Source: Sclerotiophoma versabilis
Lineage: Eukaryota; Ascomycota; Dothideomycetes; Pleosporales; Didymellaceae
Direction: 5' to 3'
NCBI GenBank assembly: GCA_012274445.1
Contig: JAAROD010000029.1
Coordinates: forward strand, 992,001-1,056,000
DNA: 64,000 nt
This document shows, one piece after another, positions 21,061 to 31,000 of the stretch (within the stretch, counting starts at the first letter, position 1; each line of letters starts with the position of its first letter). The notes under the pieces were generated by a model. It had not been told where the DNA came from, did no database searches, and saw only the letters and a program-made list of their open reading frames with translations. Both the position numbers and the translations under genes were made by a program.

Positions 21061-22810
21061 ATGGCACCACCGAACGCGGCCGACGCGTCTGCACCGACTA
21101 AAGAGCCTCCTGTCACTGCTCCAGAAGCTTTGAAAGCACGGACGCCACCTCCGCCAGAGTCGAAAGAGGGTATCTGGCTACGACGCGCAGCCATCCTCTC
21201 CTTTTGGGCCGTTGTCATCTTTCTTGGACTGCCAGTATGGTGGAAGACCACAGCTATCTACAGGGCAGAGCTGCCGCTGCAGGATATGATGGACTGGGCT
21301 GAAGGAAAGGTATGGAAAAGGCATTTCACACCCTCTGCACAGTTCGCGCTGACTCAATGGCTAGATCTGCAAACCTGTGTTCCCTCTACGCATCGCCGTC
21401 GAAGCTCCCATTCCCGCCCAAGATGCAACACAACTCGTCCGGCTAACACAACATGCTATCGACGACCTCAACGAATTCTCCGCCCACCATCTTCGTCTGA
21501 TGCCGGCCGAGTCTCCCTATAGCGCGAACGCCTCCCAGGAAGTCGTTATCGACGGAACGAGTGTCAGGACCGACGACAAAGATGTTGCCCTAGTCGTTCG
21601 CATGATCCAAGTGGAGACTGGCGAGACGCCTCGATCGCACCTACAGCCGTACTCCTCTACTCTCGATGTTTACTACTCCGCAAGTCAGCTCCCTGCGCAA
21701 TCTTCAAACAACTCGCCGCTCGCAAGTTTCATAGCACAGCAGTTGCACACAGTGTTCGCCGAAGAGCAGGCCCAATTAGCGTATCTGCTGGCTGCCCACC
21801 CCGGAGCACAAGCTGCCAGGACTAAACCACTTTCTCCCGAGAAGCACGCCGAGCTGGACCGCCAGTCAACGAGGGTCCTGAAGTATGCCCCAACCTACCA
21901 CCTCACTTTCTCGTTGTTCAGCCCTTCATATACACCATCGGCCTGGAACATCAAGGCTGCCCTTCAAACCTACCTGACACCATTACTTGAGTCGTTCTCT
22001 GGCATCAGCAACTTCACCGTTGATTCGCAGGTCCAGCTGTATGCCACGTTCTCCCCTAATATTCACCAGCCTGAATACAACGAGGGTGTGAAGGCCTGGA
22101 CTCTTCGCAAGGAAGATCTCAGCGGCTTTGTCCATGCAGCTGAGTGGCCGCTGAGCCCAAGCATCGGTGAAGGGCCTACCGTAAACTTTATCCTCTACGT
22201 TCCGGATGCAAGCCAGTCTCCCTTGCTGGTTAAAGAGAGCGCAGGAAACAGTTGGCTGATTCCTCAGTGGGGCGGCGTCCATATACTGAACCTCCCAAGC
22301 GGCTCAAACACACCGAACATTTTGACAACCGAGGACCTCGCCCCAGCTATGCACACCTTCTCCGACCAGCTGACCTCGCTTTTCGGATTATCGCAAACCC
22401 CCGTCTCGCTGCCTCTCCGCATCTCGACCTTAGAACGTGTACGAGCCGCATCGCTCATATTCTCGGCTTCCTCGACCCTGGGTGCACTGGCTCAGGTGTA
22501 CCAGAAGTTGCCTTCCATCCCTGTGCCTGACAATGTGGCCCAGTCCGTTGATTCGACCATCACTCACCTACAACAAGCATGCGACTATCTCCGGGAAGGC
22601 CGGTTCCAAAGCGCACTGGAACACGCACGAGTTGCAGAAGTGGAAGCCGAGAAAGCCTTCTTCGAACGCTCCATGGTTGGCCAGGTCTACTTCCCCGATG
22701 AGCACAAGGTTGCTGTCTACCTGCCATTATTGGGCCCTGTCGCCGTGCCTTTGGTCATGGCTGCGCTTAAGGAGCTCAAGGGCGCCATTGCAGCAGTCCG
22801 GGGAAGGTGA
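21061..22810 (+). CDS. gpi17: GPI transamidase subunit PIG-S
   Basis: Two exons, 21061-21309 and 21365-22810, joined across a 55-bp intron, give about 564 residues. PIG-S/Gpi17 is part of the ER-membrane complex that attaches GPI anchors to proteins. The N-terminus is a Pro-rich tail followed by a transmembrane helix (RRAAILSFWAVVIFLGLPVW, about residues 38-57). The motif W-W-K-T-T-x-I-Y-R-A-x-L-P after it is characteristic of the family. The large lumenal domain includes LTFSLFSPS, NFTVDSQVQ, FILYVPD and WGGVHILNLP, all recognisable PIG-S blocks. A C-terminal hydrophobic helix (VAVYLPLLGPVAVPLVMAAL) supplies the second membrane anchor. I chose the ATG at 21061; the frame extends upstream only by non-ATG codons. 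Length is normal for fungal members. Confidence 0.93.
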
Positions 22811-23432
22811 AATGTGTACACGCTTACTGGACAATTAAAAACATATCACTATCAAGGTCGGGTCAATATTCGTCCAGCCTTGGCTCGTGCTTGAGAGCAG
22901 TTGGTTTAGTAACAGTCGAAGGGTTCCTCCGTGACCTCGGATGCAACTGAATTATCCCCTCTCTTAGCTCAGGGTTTATCAACGGATCCGTCTCGGCCAT
23001 AGCTTCACAGCTCCAACCCCATTTTAGCTTACGCCAAGCCCCACTGCGGGGTACACGTGCGGAAGTAACGGACCAACCTCTCCATACAGCCGCGTCAGAC
23101 ATGTAGCAATTCAAGTGCCAAGAAAGCGGCACAATTCCTTCTCGTCAGCACACTGAGTCGTCCTGGTATTTTCCCATTAATAGCTTTGCTGGAAGGACCA
23201 GGCGGTGGCCTGAGTGCTTGGGGTGCACAGCAAATGGTCAATGGTAAAGTGAGAAAGTAGTAGCCAACTAGACTTCACGGATGGCTGAACATCGACGTCT
23301 GGCCAGCCGTGTCATGAGCCGATCTGCAGCCGCGTATAAGTACTTCAGCTGGACCCCTCGACGTTGGTAGCCGCTGCGCAGCAGTTCATAGACAGTCAAA
23401 CAACTTACGATTCTCAAATCCCACATCCCACC
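22811..23432. other. Intergenic
   Basis: About 620 bp between PIG-S and the serine hydrolase gene, both on the plus strand. Short frames only. The last 100 bp should hold the hydrolase promoter and leader, ending in a good start context (cccaccATG). Confidence 0.5.
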
Positions 23433-24869
23433 ATGCCTCTCTCTGACCAAGGTATCCAGGGCATCGAGTCTCTCCTTGACGCAGTGACAAGCGAAGGGCC
23501 AACGGGCTCGCCCGGTCTAGCTCTCCATGTCATTGACAGATCCGGAAAGACACTTGTCGAGCACCAGGCCGGAAACCTCAGTATTGACAGCAAGCAAGCT
23601 ATCAACGAGGACACTCTCTTCTGGATCGCGTCATGCACGAAACTTGTCACCGCCGTCGCCTTACTCCAGCTTGTCGAGCAAGGCAAGATTGGCCTCGACG
23701 ACGCCGAAGCTGTCAAGAAGTACGCTCCTGAGATCAGTAAGAAGCAAGTTTACGCAGACGGCGTCAATGGTGCAGACCAGCAGAACCAAGTCACCCTGAG
23801 GATGCTGCTTGCCCACACAGCCGGCTTCGGATATTCTTTCTTCGACCCTAGATTGCAAGCACCAGGTGACATCGAAGGCCAAACGGGTGATGTGAATGAC
23901 ATCCTCAATTCCCGACTAGTTAACCAGCCCGGCTCTACATGGGAGTATGGAGTAAGTTCCTCCTCAAATCAACATTGCATCTTCTCCATACTCACACACG
24001 CAGATCAACCTCGACTGGGCCGGCATAATTCTCGAACGCATCACCGGCCAACGCTTAGGCGACTATTTCAAAGAGCACATCTTCACGCCTCTCGGCATCG
24101 ACACAAAAGGAGCAACCATGTTCCCTCCCTCATCCGCACAGTCCAACCTTGCAGCGATCCACCAGCGCGATCCGACTTCGGGCGAACTGCGGGTCCGCGA
24201 CCATTTCTACGGACGCCCGCTCCAGCAAGACACGCCGGAGAAGCAAGACGCGTTTTTCCAGTCCGGCGGCGCGGGACTGTTCGCAAAGCCGAAGGAGTAT
24301 GTCAAGATCCTCGCGGCGATCCTGAATCAGGGCACGAGTCCGACGACGGGAAAGCAAATCCTTAACCCTGAGAGTGTGGAGTTATTCTGGGAGAACCAGA
24401 TTCCTGATCAGTACGTCCCCATCTATCCACCCATACGCTTTCAATCCGGCCTTGCCCCCACTACGTCTCCAACTTGATTCCTTTCTTTTCCTATCCTTTC
24501 ATTCATTCCATTCCACCCCCCCCCCCGCCTCTCAAGCTAACGCCCCACACTTCTAGGCCTGACTTTGCGCGCAACGGCCCGCCACCCGCAAACCCCGAGC
24601 TCGTCTCAGCGTCACCCGAGTTCTACCCGCAGCCCGGCAACCCGCCACAAGGCTGGACGTACGCTGGGTTCCTGACCATCGAAGCCGGCCCGACGGGACG
24701 CGGACGCAACACGATCTGGTGGATGGGGCTGGCGAACTGCTTCTGGTGGGTCGACCGCGAGAAAGGGGTGGCGGGGCTTCTCGCGGGCCAGGTGCTGCCG
24801 AACGGCGATCCGAAGGTGATTCCCGCGTGGTTTGGGTGCGAGAAGACTGTTTATGATCATTTGGAGTGA
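23433..24869 (+). CDS. Beta-lactamase-fold serine hydrolase (EstB/LovD-like)
   Basis: Three exons, 23433-23951, 24004-24410 and 24557-24869, give about 412 residues; introns are 52 and 146 bp. The protein belongs to the serine beta-lactamase/penicillin-binding fold. S67-C-T-K70 (in WIASCTKLVTAVALLQ) is the SxxK nucleophile and base. MLLAHTAGFGYSF is the conserved loop after it. WEYGINLDWAGIILE corresponds to the second motif, where Tyr is kept but the usual Y-x-N reads Y-G-I, as in esterase and acyltransferase members rather than true class C beta-lactamases. The end (GLANCFWWVDREKGVAGLLA) is typical of EstB/LovD-like proteins. There is no signal peptide, so it is probably cytosolic. Substrate is unknown: ester hydrolysis or acyl transfer is likely, and no polyketide cluster lies nearby. 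Intron 2 carries an 11-C run. Confidence 0.88.
24516..24526. repeat. C11 homopolymer inside an intron
   Basis: Eleven consecutive C residues inside intron 2 of the hydrolase gene, in a pyrimidine-rich stretch upstream of a GCTAAC branch-point candidate. It explains part of the unusual length of this intron (146 bp). Confidence 0.85.
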
Positions 24870-24880
24870 GGAGAATCCGA

Positions 24881-24906
24881 AGAGAGAGAGAGAGAGAGAG
24901 AGAGAG
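24881..24906. repeat. (AG)13 microsatellite
   Basis: A perfect AG run 12 bp after the hydrolase stop codon, in the 95-bp spacer between two convergent genes. It should lie in the 3' untranslated region of one or both transcripts. Confidence 0.92.
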
Positions 24907-24964
24907 AAGGGTTGGCAGATGCTAGAAACAAGCAGTAATCATCTACATGGAATTATCTGCTATC

Positions 24965-25918
24965 TTACGGGCCCATACCATTCCGTGCCGCCAAATGCCC
25001 GCCCAGCTTACCCACCACGCCATCCGCCTTCTCCATCCCCCCAGTGCCTTGCTGCTCCACCAAATCCGCTAGCCCCTGATACACGCCCGCAATCTCTCTG
25101 AATATCTCCGCACTCTCGCCAAACCCTCCTTGCCTCGCAAACGTCTGCCCAATCTGATGCATCTCCTCCACCCACCTATAAGCCTTACCCGTGCAGCCGA
25201 CAACGCTCTTCTCCGCCTTCTCCCTCGCTCCAGGGTTATACTCGTCCAGATAGTGTCTGAGATCGGGGAGGACGTCGAGATTACTCGCCGTAGTATAGGA
25301 TTGCAGGGCGAGGGCAGTGAAGCCCTTTGACAAGGCGGCGAAACAGGCCTTCAGGCCGCTTGCCTTGCCAACGTCTGCGCCGAGGTAGCGCGTGTTGAGG
25401 GCAGAAGCCAGCTTCGGACCGTCGACAGGCGCATCATCCAGTCTATACGGACCGGAGAGAGGAACGCCGGGGCGGATCCACGTCCCATCCGCTTTCTTGC
25501 CGGGTGGTGCACCGATGATACCGCCGTCTACGAACTTGACGTCTTTCGCGTTGTCTGCAAAGAGCTCGTGCAGTTTCGTCGCTGTATCGGGGCTTCCGGC
25601 GTTTAGATCGAGGAACCAGAGTGCTTCTTTCTTGCTGCTCCGAACGGCCTTGTTTTTCAGCGCTTCGATGACTCTCTGTGCTGTGGCTGGTGCATCCTTT
25701 GGTGGGACAATGCTGAGAATGTAATCTGCTTGAGTGACAAGCTCTATATCCGAGTCTAACTGTTCTATTCCCGCAGACCTTGCACGCTTCTGTGTAGTGG
25801 CGCTGCGATCAGACACATTTGTTATGACGCGGAAGTCGTGAGCAAGGAGCAGAGTTGCGATGCCGAGGCCCATTTGGCCGATGGAGAGGACGGCTATCGT
25901 GGCGCGCGGAGACGTCAT
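24965..25918 (-). CDS. 6-phosphogluconate dehydrogenase-like reductase with DUF1932
   Basis: Single exon, 317 residues. The N-terminal Rossmann domain reads TIAVLSIGQMGLGIATLLLA; the glycine motif is degenerate (G-Q-M-G-L-G instead of G-x-G-x-x-G), as is common in the 6-phosphogluconate/3-hydroxyisobutyrate dehydrogenase group. ADYILSIVPP and FLDLNAGSP are the expected next strands, and FVDGGIIGAPP matches the substrate-loop region. The C-terminal helical domain (KACFAALSKGFTALALQSYT, about residues 190-260) matches DUF1932, found in a subfamily of these dehydrogenases. A lysine at the family's catalytic position is plausible (K in ALSKGFTAL), but I cannot confirm it. NAD(P)-dependent oxidation of a hydroxy acid is the expected reaction; substrate unknown. 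The gene is convergent with the hydrolase. Confidence 0.87.
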   Translation of the reverse strand: MTSPRATIAVLSIGQMGLGIATLLLAHDFRVITNVSDRSATTQKRARSAGIEQLDSDIELVTQADYILSIVPPKDAPATAQRVIEALKNKAVRSSKKEALWFLDLNAGSPDTATKLHELFADNAKDVKFVDGGIIGAPPGKKADGTWIRPGVPLSGPYRLDDAPVDGPKLASALNTRYLGADVGKASGLKACFAALSKGFTALALQSYTTASNLDVLPDLRHYLDEYNPGAREKAEKSVVGCTGKAYRWVEEMHQIGQTFARQGGFGESAEIFREIAGVYQGLADLVEQQGTGGMEKADGVVGKLGGHLAARNGMGP

Positions 25919-26542
25919 GGTGGGCGTTGTAAATACAGTTTCTGGACGCTCGAGGCATGAAGAGACATATTGAGCGACAAGGCTTGACGAGGTTATGGCG
26001 GGGCGTGCGAGCTATCTTACGTGCTTGCGGGGGTGGAGCGGTGGCTTTAACCAGAGGAGGTTAGTAAAGACGGAGATGGTGATAAGAAGGGTAAACTCAC
26101 CTGTTTCCTCCTTAAACATCCTTTTTTGATGACTACTTTCTTGTCAGGGCAAGAAAGGACATGTTTTTTTCACAGTGACTATGTGATGTGGAGGATCCAA
26201 TACAAAACAATTTTGTCGGAAAATGATACATTTCAATATCTCATATCTGATCTTGAGCCGACTCAAGTCGTGGTCCGTGAGTGGATCTTAGCTGCATCTC
26301 CAGCAGGTACTCTATCGTGTTCGTAATCACCCGTGAATGCTCGCCAGCAATCCAGCCCATAATCACAAAAAGAAGGAAAGGTAACATTCATCCAAAGTCC
26401 ATAGTTGTCCTTGGACGAGCTTCTTCTCCGAGGTGACTCAAAACAGGAAGTTTTGTCCATGGATTAGACGGTCGTCAGTGAGGCTGTTCTGTTATATCAA
26501 ACCTTTGCCCAAAGTGTCTGCCGAATGGAAGCTTGGGGGTCT
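25919..26542. other. Intergenic
   Basis: About 620 bp upstream of the dehydrogenase-like gene (minus) and downstream of the MARVEL gene (minus). Short frames only; no repeat or RNA gene recognised. Confidence 0.5.
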
Positions 26543-27096
26543 TCAGACCTGCGATCTGCGGAAAAAACCCTGGCGTCTACACCTGTCAGTCCGAACACCA
26601 AGAGTTTGCAGTGCCGAACTTACCTAGCAGACGGACCTTCCGCAGCCATGAGGGCGCGCTCCCTGTTCCAAGCCAGGATACCCATGAGGAAGCTCGCAAA
26701 CCAAAACACCGCAGCCAAGAAGCTGAACGCCTGCGCTGCATTCCACTGACCACAGTAGTTGTTCGTCAAGTCAATACTGTCCCAGTCCCACAGACTGCCA
26801 CATCTGATTTGGTCATCGTAGTAGTCCTGAAGAAGACCGAAGACAGTGAACCATGCAGCGCAGAAGAGCAGGTCGGTGCTGAAGTGGACGTAGGTGGCGT
26901 GAGGAAGCGCCATCCAGAGCAGAGCTAGCCATACTGAGATGGCGGAGATCACGGTACTGTAGACGAGGCGTGAGAAAGGGCCAATGTGGCGGACTTCGTA
27001 TTGATGCAGAAAGTAGGCGCTCAGGCCGAGGACGATGGCTGCGGAGACGAATTGCGCAAGGCGCAGCGCGATGGAAATGACGCGCGAGAGTGGCAT
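26543..27096 (-). CDS. MARVEL-domain four-helix membrane protein
   Basis: Two exons on the minus strand, 27096-26624 and 26555-26543, give about 161 residues. Four transmembrane helices are plain: ISIALRLAQFVSAAIVLGLS, VYSTVISAISVWLALLWMAL, LLFCAAWFTVFGLLQ and AQAFSFLAAVFWFASFLMGI. A short loop with two cysteines (RCGSLWDWD...NYCGQWNAAQAF) lies between helices 3 and 4, the classic fungal MARVEL layout. If intron 1 is not removed, translation stops at once, because the donor GTAAGT itself contains an in-frame TAA; splicing (68 bp, CTGAC branch point, CGCAG acceptor) adds only a few residues. An in-frame ATG at 27297 would add 67 Ser/Thr-rich residues. I prefer the ATG at 27096, which sits directly before helix 1. 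Role is probably in plasma-membrane organisation. Confidence 0.82.
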
Positions 27097-28046
27097 ATTG
27101 GGTGAGATGTTGACTGGTGCCGCTGTCGTCGTTGAGATGTTTTCCTTTGTGGATGGTGGATATGGTGTGGAGTGTGCAACCGAAGTGATCGAGGTAATGG
27201 AAGGTAAGTCTTGTTGTAGTTTTGCTGTAGGCAGCTGCCAATTGGTAGCTGCAGCTTGAAGTAATCGCCTCTTCAACTTTGAAAACGGAAGTGGCATTCA
27301 TGCCTAGGTAAGTGCAAAGGTACAGGCGGATTCCGCTCTTAAGTCACGGCGGCAGCTGACGTGGCGCTCATCATGAGGCTGGTGAAGGAAGCACAAACGA
27401 TACCTGTTTGGACGGGTCAACATGTGATGGATCTAACATATGACGTTCTAGCCAACTTGTTGGTATCAATGTCAATGTGCAACAGTAGTACAGTGCTGTT
27501 CTTGTGACACCTTTGCATGGCTCTTACCCTACGCTATAACTTCAGCATCTGTTCTCGTCTAACAGTCATAAAGTCACCAGCATGCCTTCGAGCCACTCAA
27601 ACCTAGACACAGTTGAAAACTTCTTGCCCATAGAGTCTGGAAGACGACAAAAGTGTTGGAGTGTCGTGATTCGCCGGTGTGCTGCACAACAAACAGGCTT
27701 GGGCAGATGTTCAATGTGATACCATTCAAGGCAGCCCTGTCGCCCGTGACATGATGACATGACCATACCGATCCGTTCTGGATCTGCTCGAGCGGGGAAG
27801 TTGAGAGGGTATGTAGAGCAAAGGGAGTCGTGCGGCCGTTATGGGGAAGAGCAGTTGATCTGGCCTCCCCCCACGTGTGCTTGATCGCCCTTGCGTTATT
27901 CAATGATTGTGACCGTAGTTACTAACCTTTGGATACAACAAAATGTGCTCATTTCGCTTCGTATGCGTAGCTATGTGTTCTAACCCAGGTGATGCCGCTC
28001 AAAGCAGGAAAAACGCCTTGCACCCACGCTATGCTGAAGGACAGTC
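27097..28046. other. Intergenic
   Basis: About 950 bp between the MARVEL gene start and the fab1 stop, both on the minus strand. The part near 27097-27300 is the possible N-terminal extension of the MARVEL gene. Nothing else is supported. Confidence 0.5.
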
Positions 28047-31000
28047 TTACTTGATCTTCCTCGCTTCCGCTCTAGAGATCTCGTCTCCCATGTTCTCCAC
28101 ACCGTCCATCATGCTCCTCTGCATTGTCAGACTGCCTCCTCTGCTATGTCCACCACTCCCTCCACCACCAATGGTACTTCCGCTGCTGACATTCCTCTGG
28201 TGCCCCTGACCACCAGCACTCATGCCCTCAAGGACCAATCTCCTTCTATCTCCACCGGCCGCCATCCTGCCGGCAAACTGGTGCCAACAATTTGGTGCTT
28301 GGAGGATGTACTTTTCCATCGCAATCCTGAATCTGTTGCGGTAATCTTTGGGTGATGTAATGGTTGGCTTGTTCTTGCCACGGTCTTTGATCCAGGACTC
28401 GAGCTTCTTGTCCCACGTGTATGTGCGGATGCAATCGATGATACCGACGATGATCTCGTGTTGTTCGTCGTCGAAACCAGCCATGAGCGAGTAATCCATG
28501 ACATTGTTCTGTGAAAGGAAGAGGGTGTCGTTCCAAACACTGGCTTTGAGCAGCTTCTTTGTGTGTTCGCGGACGAAGATGGGTGTCTCTGAGTAAATCA
28601 AGTCGACAAGATTCTCATCAAGGAGGACTTCATCGCGCTCGCCTGTCGACTGGATCTTGCGGTTTCGCATGCTACCTTTGAGATCATAGCGACGGTTGGG
28701 TTCACGGTCGTAGAACAGGTTCTCCATGACCAACATGAACCAGTCGAAGTCGCGGCCTGTAGGTGTCTTGATCTGGACTTGGAAGAGACCAAACATCTTA
28801 GCGATAACGGATGGTAACTGCCTGAACAGATTCTGGTGCGTGAAAGCGAAGTAGTTAGGAGCGAAGCGGAAGAAAGCTTGGACTTCAATCGGCGATAAAG
28901 ATTTCAGAATGAAGCGGTCGTCAAGAGTCTTGAGGAAGATGGACTTTGACTTTCCGCCTTTAGACTCAAATTTGGAGCAACGCGATAGGGACTCGACAAA
29001 GCGGTCCGCAACACCGCATTTTCGGCGAAGCGCATCGAACGACTGTGCGTAGAAGATCTTGCACTGCGCTTTGACACCGCGATTGGCGAAGCCATACCGG
29101 ATGTTGGTATTCTTGTCGTGGAGGAGATTACGTTCGATTGAGCCTTCCATAGACTCCATGTCCATGCCAGATGGATCGTCCCGGAAGGATTGAAGTTTGG
29201 CTAAGTAGTCAGGGCTGGAGAGAGCCAGTGCGATGATCGAACTGGGCTCGTCTTCACGAACAATGATATCCGAGTCTTCCCAAACATGCTCAATCTGTGC
29301 AAAGGGATAGTCAAGGGGTGCCCATCCGCTTGCGGAGCGCTCTGACCAAAAGTTGGTTAGCATCTTCAACAGTGTCGTCTTTTCATGCTTTGGGAGTTCC
29401 AACGAAGCATCGAGCTGGGAGTCGCTCATGTTGAGCAGCTGCGAACTTGAGATGCTGTCTGGTAACGGAACGTCCTCTGGAGCTATCTCGGCATCGCTTG
29501 TGTCATTCTCAGCGTCAGATGTGGGGTGACTGTCGGCCTTTGGTGACTCTTCGCTGTCAGTGCGAGCATCTACCATATCGCTGCCGTGTCGCTCGTCGAC
29601 AGGCGATTCAGGGGCTGGTGTGATATCTGTTGTCTCTGTGATCGCACTGTCGTCAAGAGTACTATTGTCGACGCTTGTACGGGGAGGAGACTCGACCTGC
29701 ACTTCCTCATCAGATGCTGTGTGTTCTTGGACTGCTTCATGAACATCCTTGTAGACCTCCACAATAGGCTTTGACGAGGCAAGCGGATATGCGCGAACTT
29801 GTCTGTCCCTTGCACGGAAACGTTCACGCGTACGCTCCTTTTGGAACTCACGGGATAGCTGTTCAAAGTGTTCGGCGAGCTTTGACACTTTGGATGGTTG
29901 GCTCTTGAATGGCACGGAACGGGGAATCCTTGACGCAGACCTTGACTGCTTTGAGATACCAAGACGCAATCGCTCAGTCATGCGTTCCAGAGCTTTCTGC
30001 GATTCGTTGAATGTCGGTCGAACGATGTCGGGTTTGTGAGGCACCATAGGCGGGAGTGTCGACTGTTGTTTTGGAATGTTGCCAGGTTGTGATTGAGTGC
30101 GTGCCAATGCGGCAGGCCTTGTTGACGTCTCGCGCCGAATGGTTTCTACTAATCGTGGGATCTTACTTTCCAAGGTCATGTGAGGCGTTGGTGATGGCGA
30201 CGGCGAACCCTGCATGTGTTCGATGGCATCTGCCAGAGACTTATCAATAGGGTTGATCTTTGGATGGCTTGTAGGTGTAGGAGATCCAAAATCGAGTTGG
30301 CTCCCCTCAGGGGATAATGTTGGCGTTTGCGGAGGCTGGTCCTTGGCTGTAACGTCCGGAAAATCCGACGACACTGCGAGATCCAGGTGACGCACATCCT
30401 CTCGCTCTACGGCTTCGCGCGGTGTCTGAATAGGAAGGTCAGGGATTGCTTTGATAGGTGTAGACGGTCGTTCTGCTAATGGCGTGGCATCCGCGTCCGC
30501 ATCAGTAGGCAGATCTCCATCCTCTTTGACCACAGAAGTCAACATGTCAGTGGCCTTTTCTGGAGACATGTTCGATGGCATCGGTGTCAACGCTAGAGAC
30601 TCATCCTTGTCATCATACCCAGACTCTTCCTCACCAGACTCTCCGCCTTCATCAACCGAAGTCAACGATGTACTGGACTCATCACGCTCAAGGAAAAGCT
30701 TCTTCAACTGTAGAGTGGCAAGCCTTCGAATGTCCTTCTCAGACGGGAAAAACATCTGTTCAAAGTCCATGAAGGTCTCATCCCAAGCAATCGCTTTTTC
30801 CTGTATCGCACGAATAGCGCGGTTGAGTGGGATAATCTCGTAGTACTTTGAGTTCATGTACTTCTCCTGAAGTTTGTGCCGCAGGAACTCGTGCTCGTCA
30901 TTCACTCGTTTGATGAGACGCTCGACTTCAGCTGTACATGCTTCGACCTTTTCTGGGATCACGCTCTCCACGTGAATGCTCCTGATGCGAGAGCGCACCG

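Noticed and set aside
27097..27297. Longer start for the MARVEL protein at 27297
   Set aside because: The added 67 residues are low-complexity, and family members begin directly before the first helix. It is not excluded.
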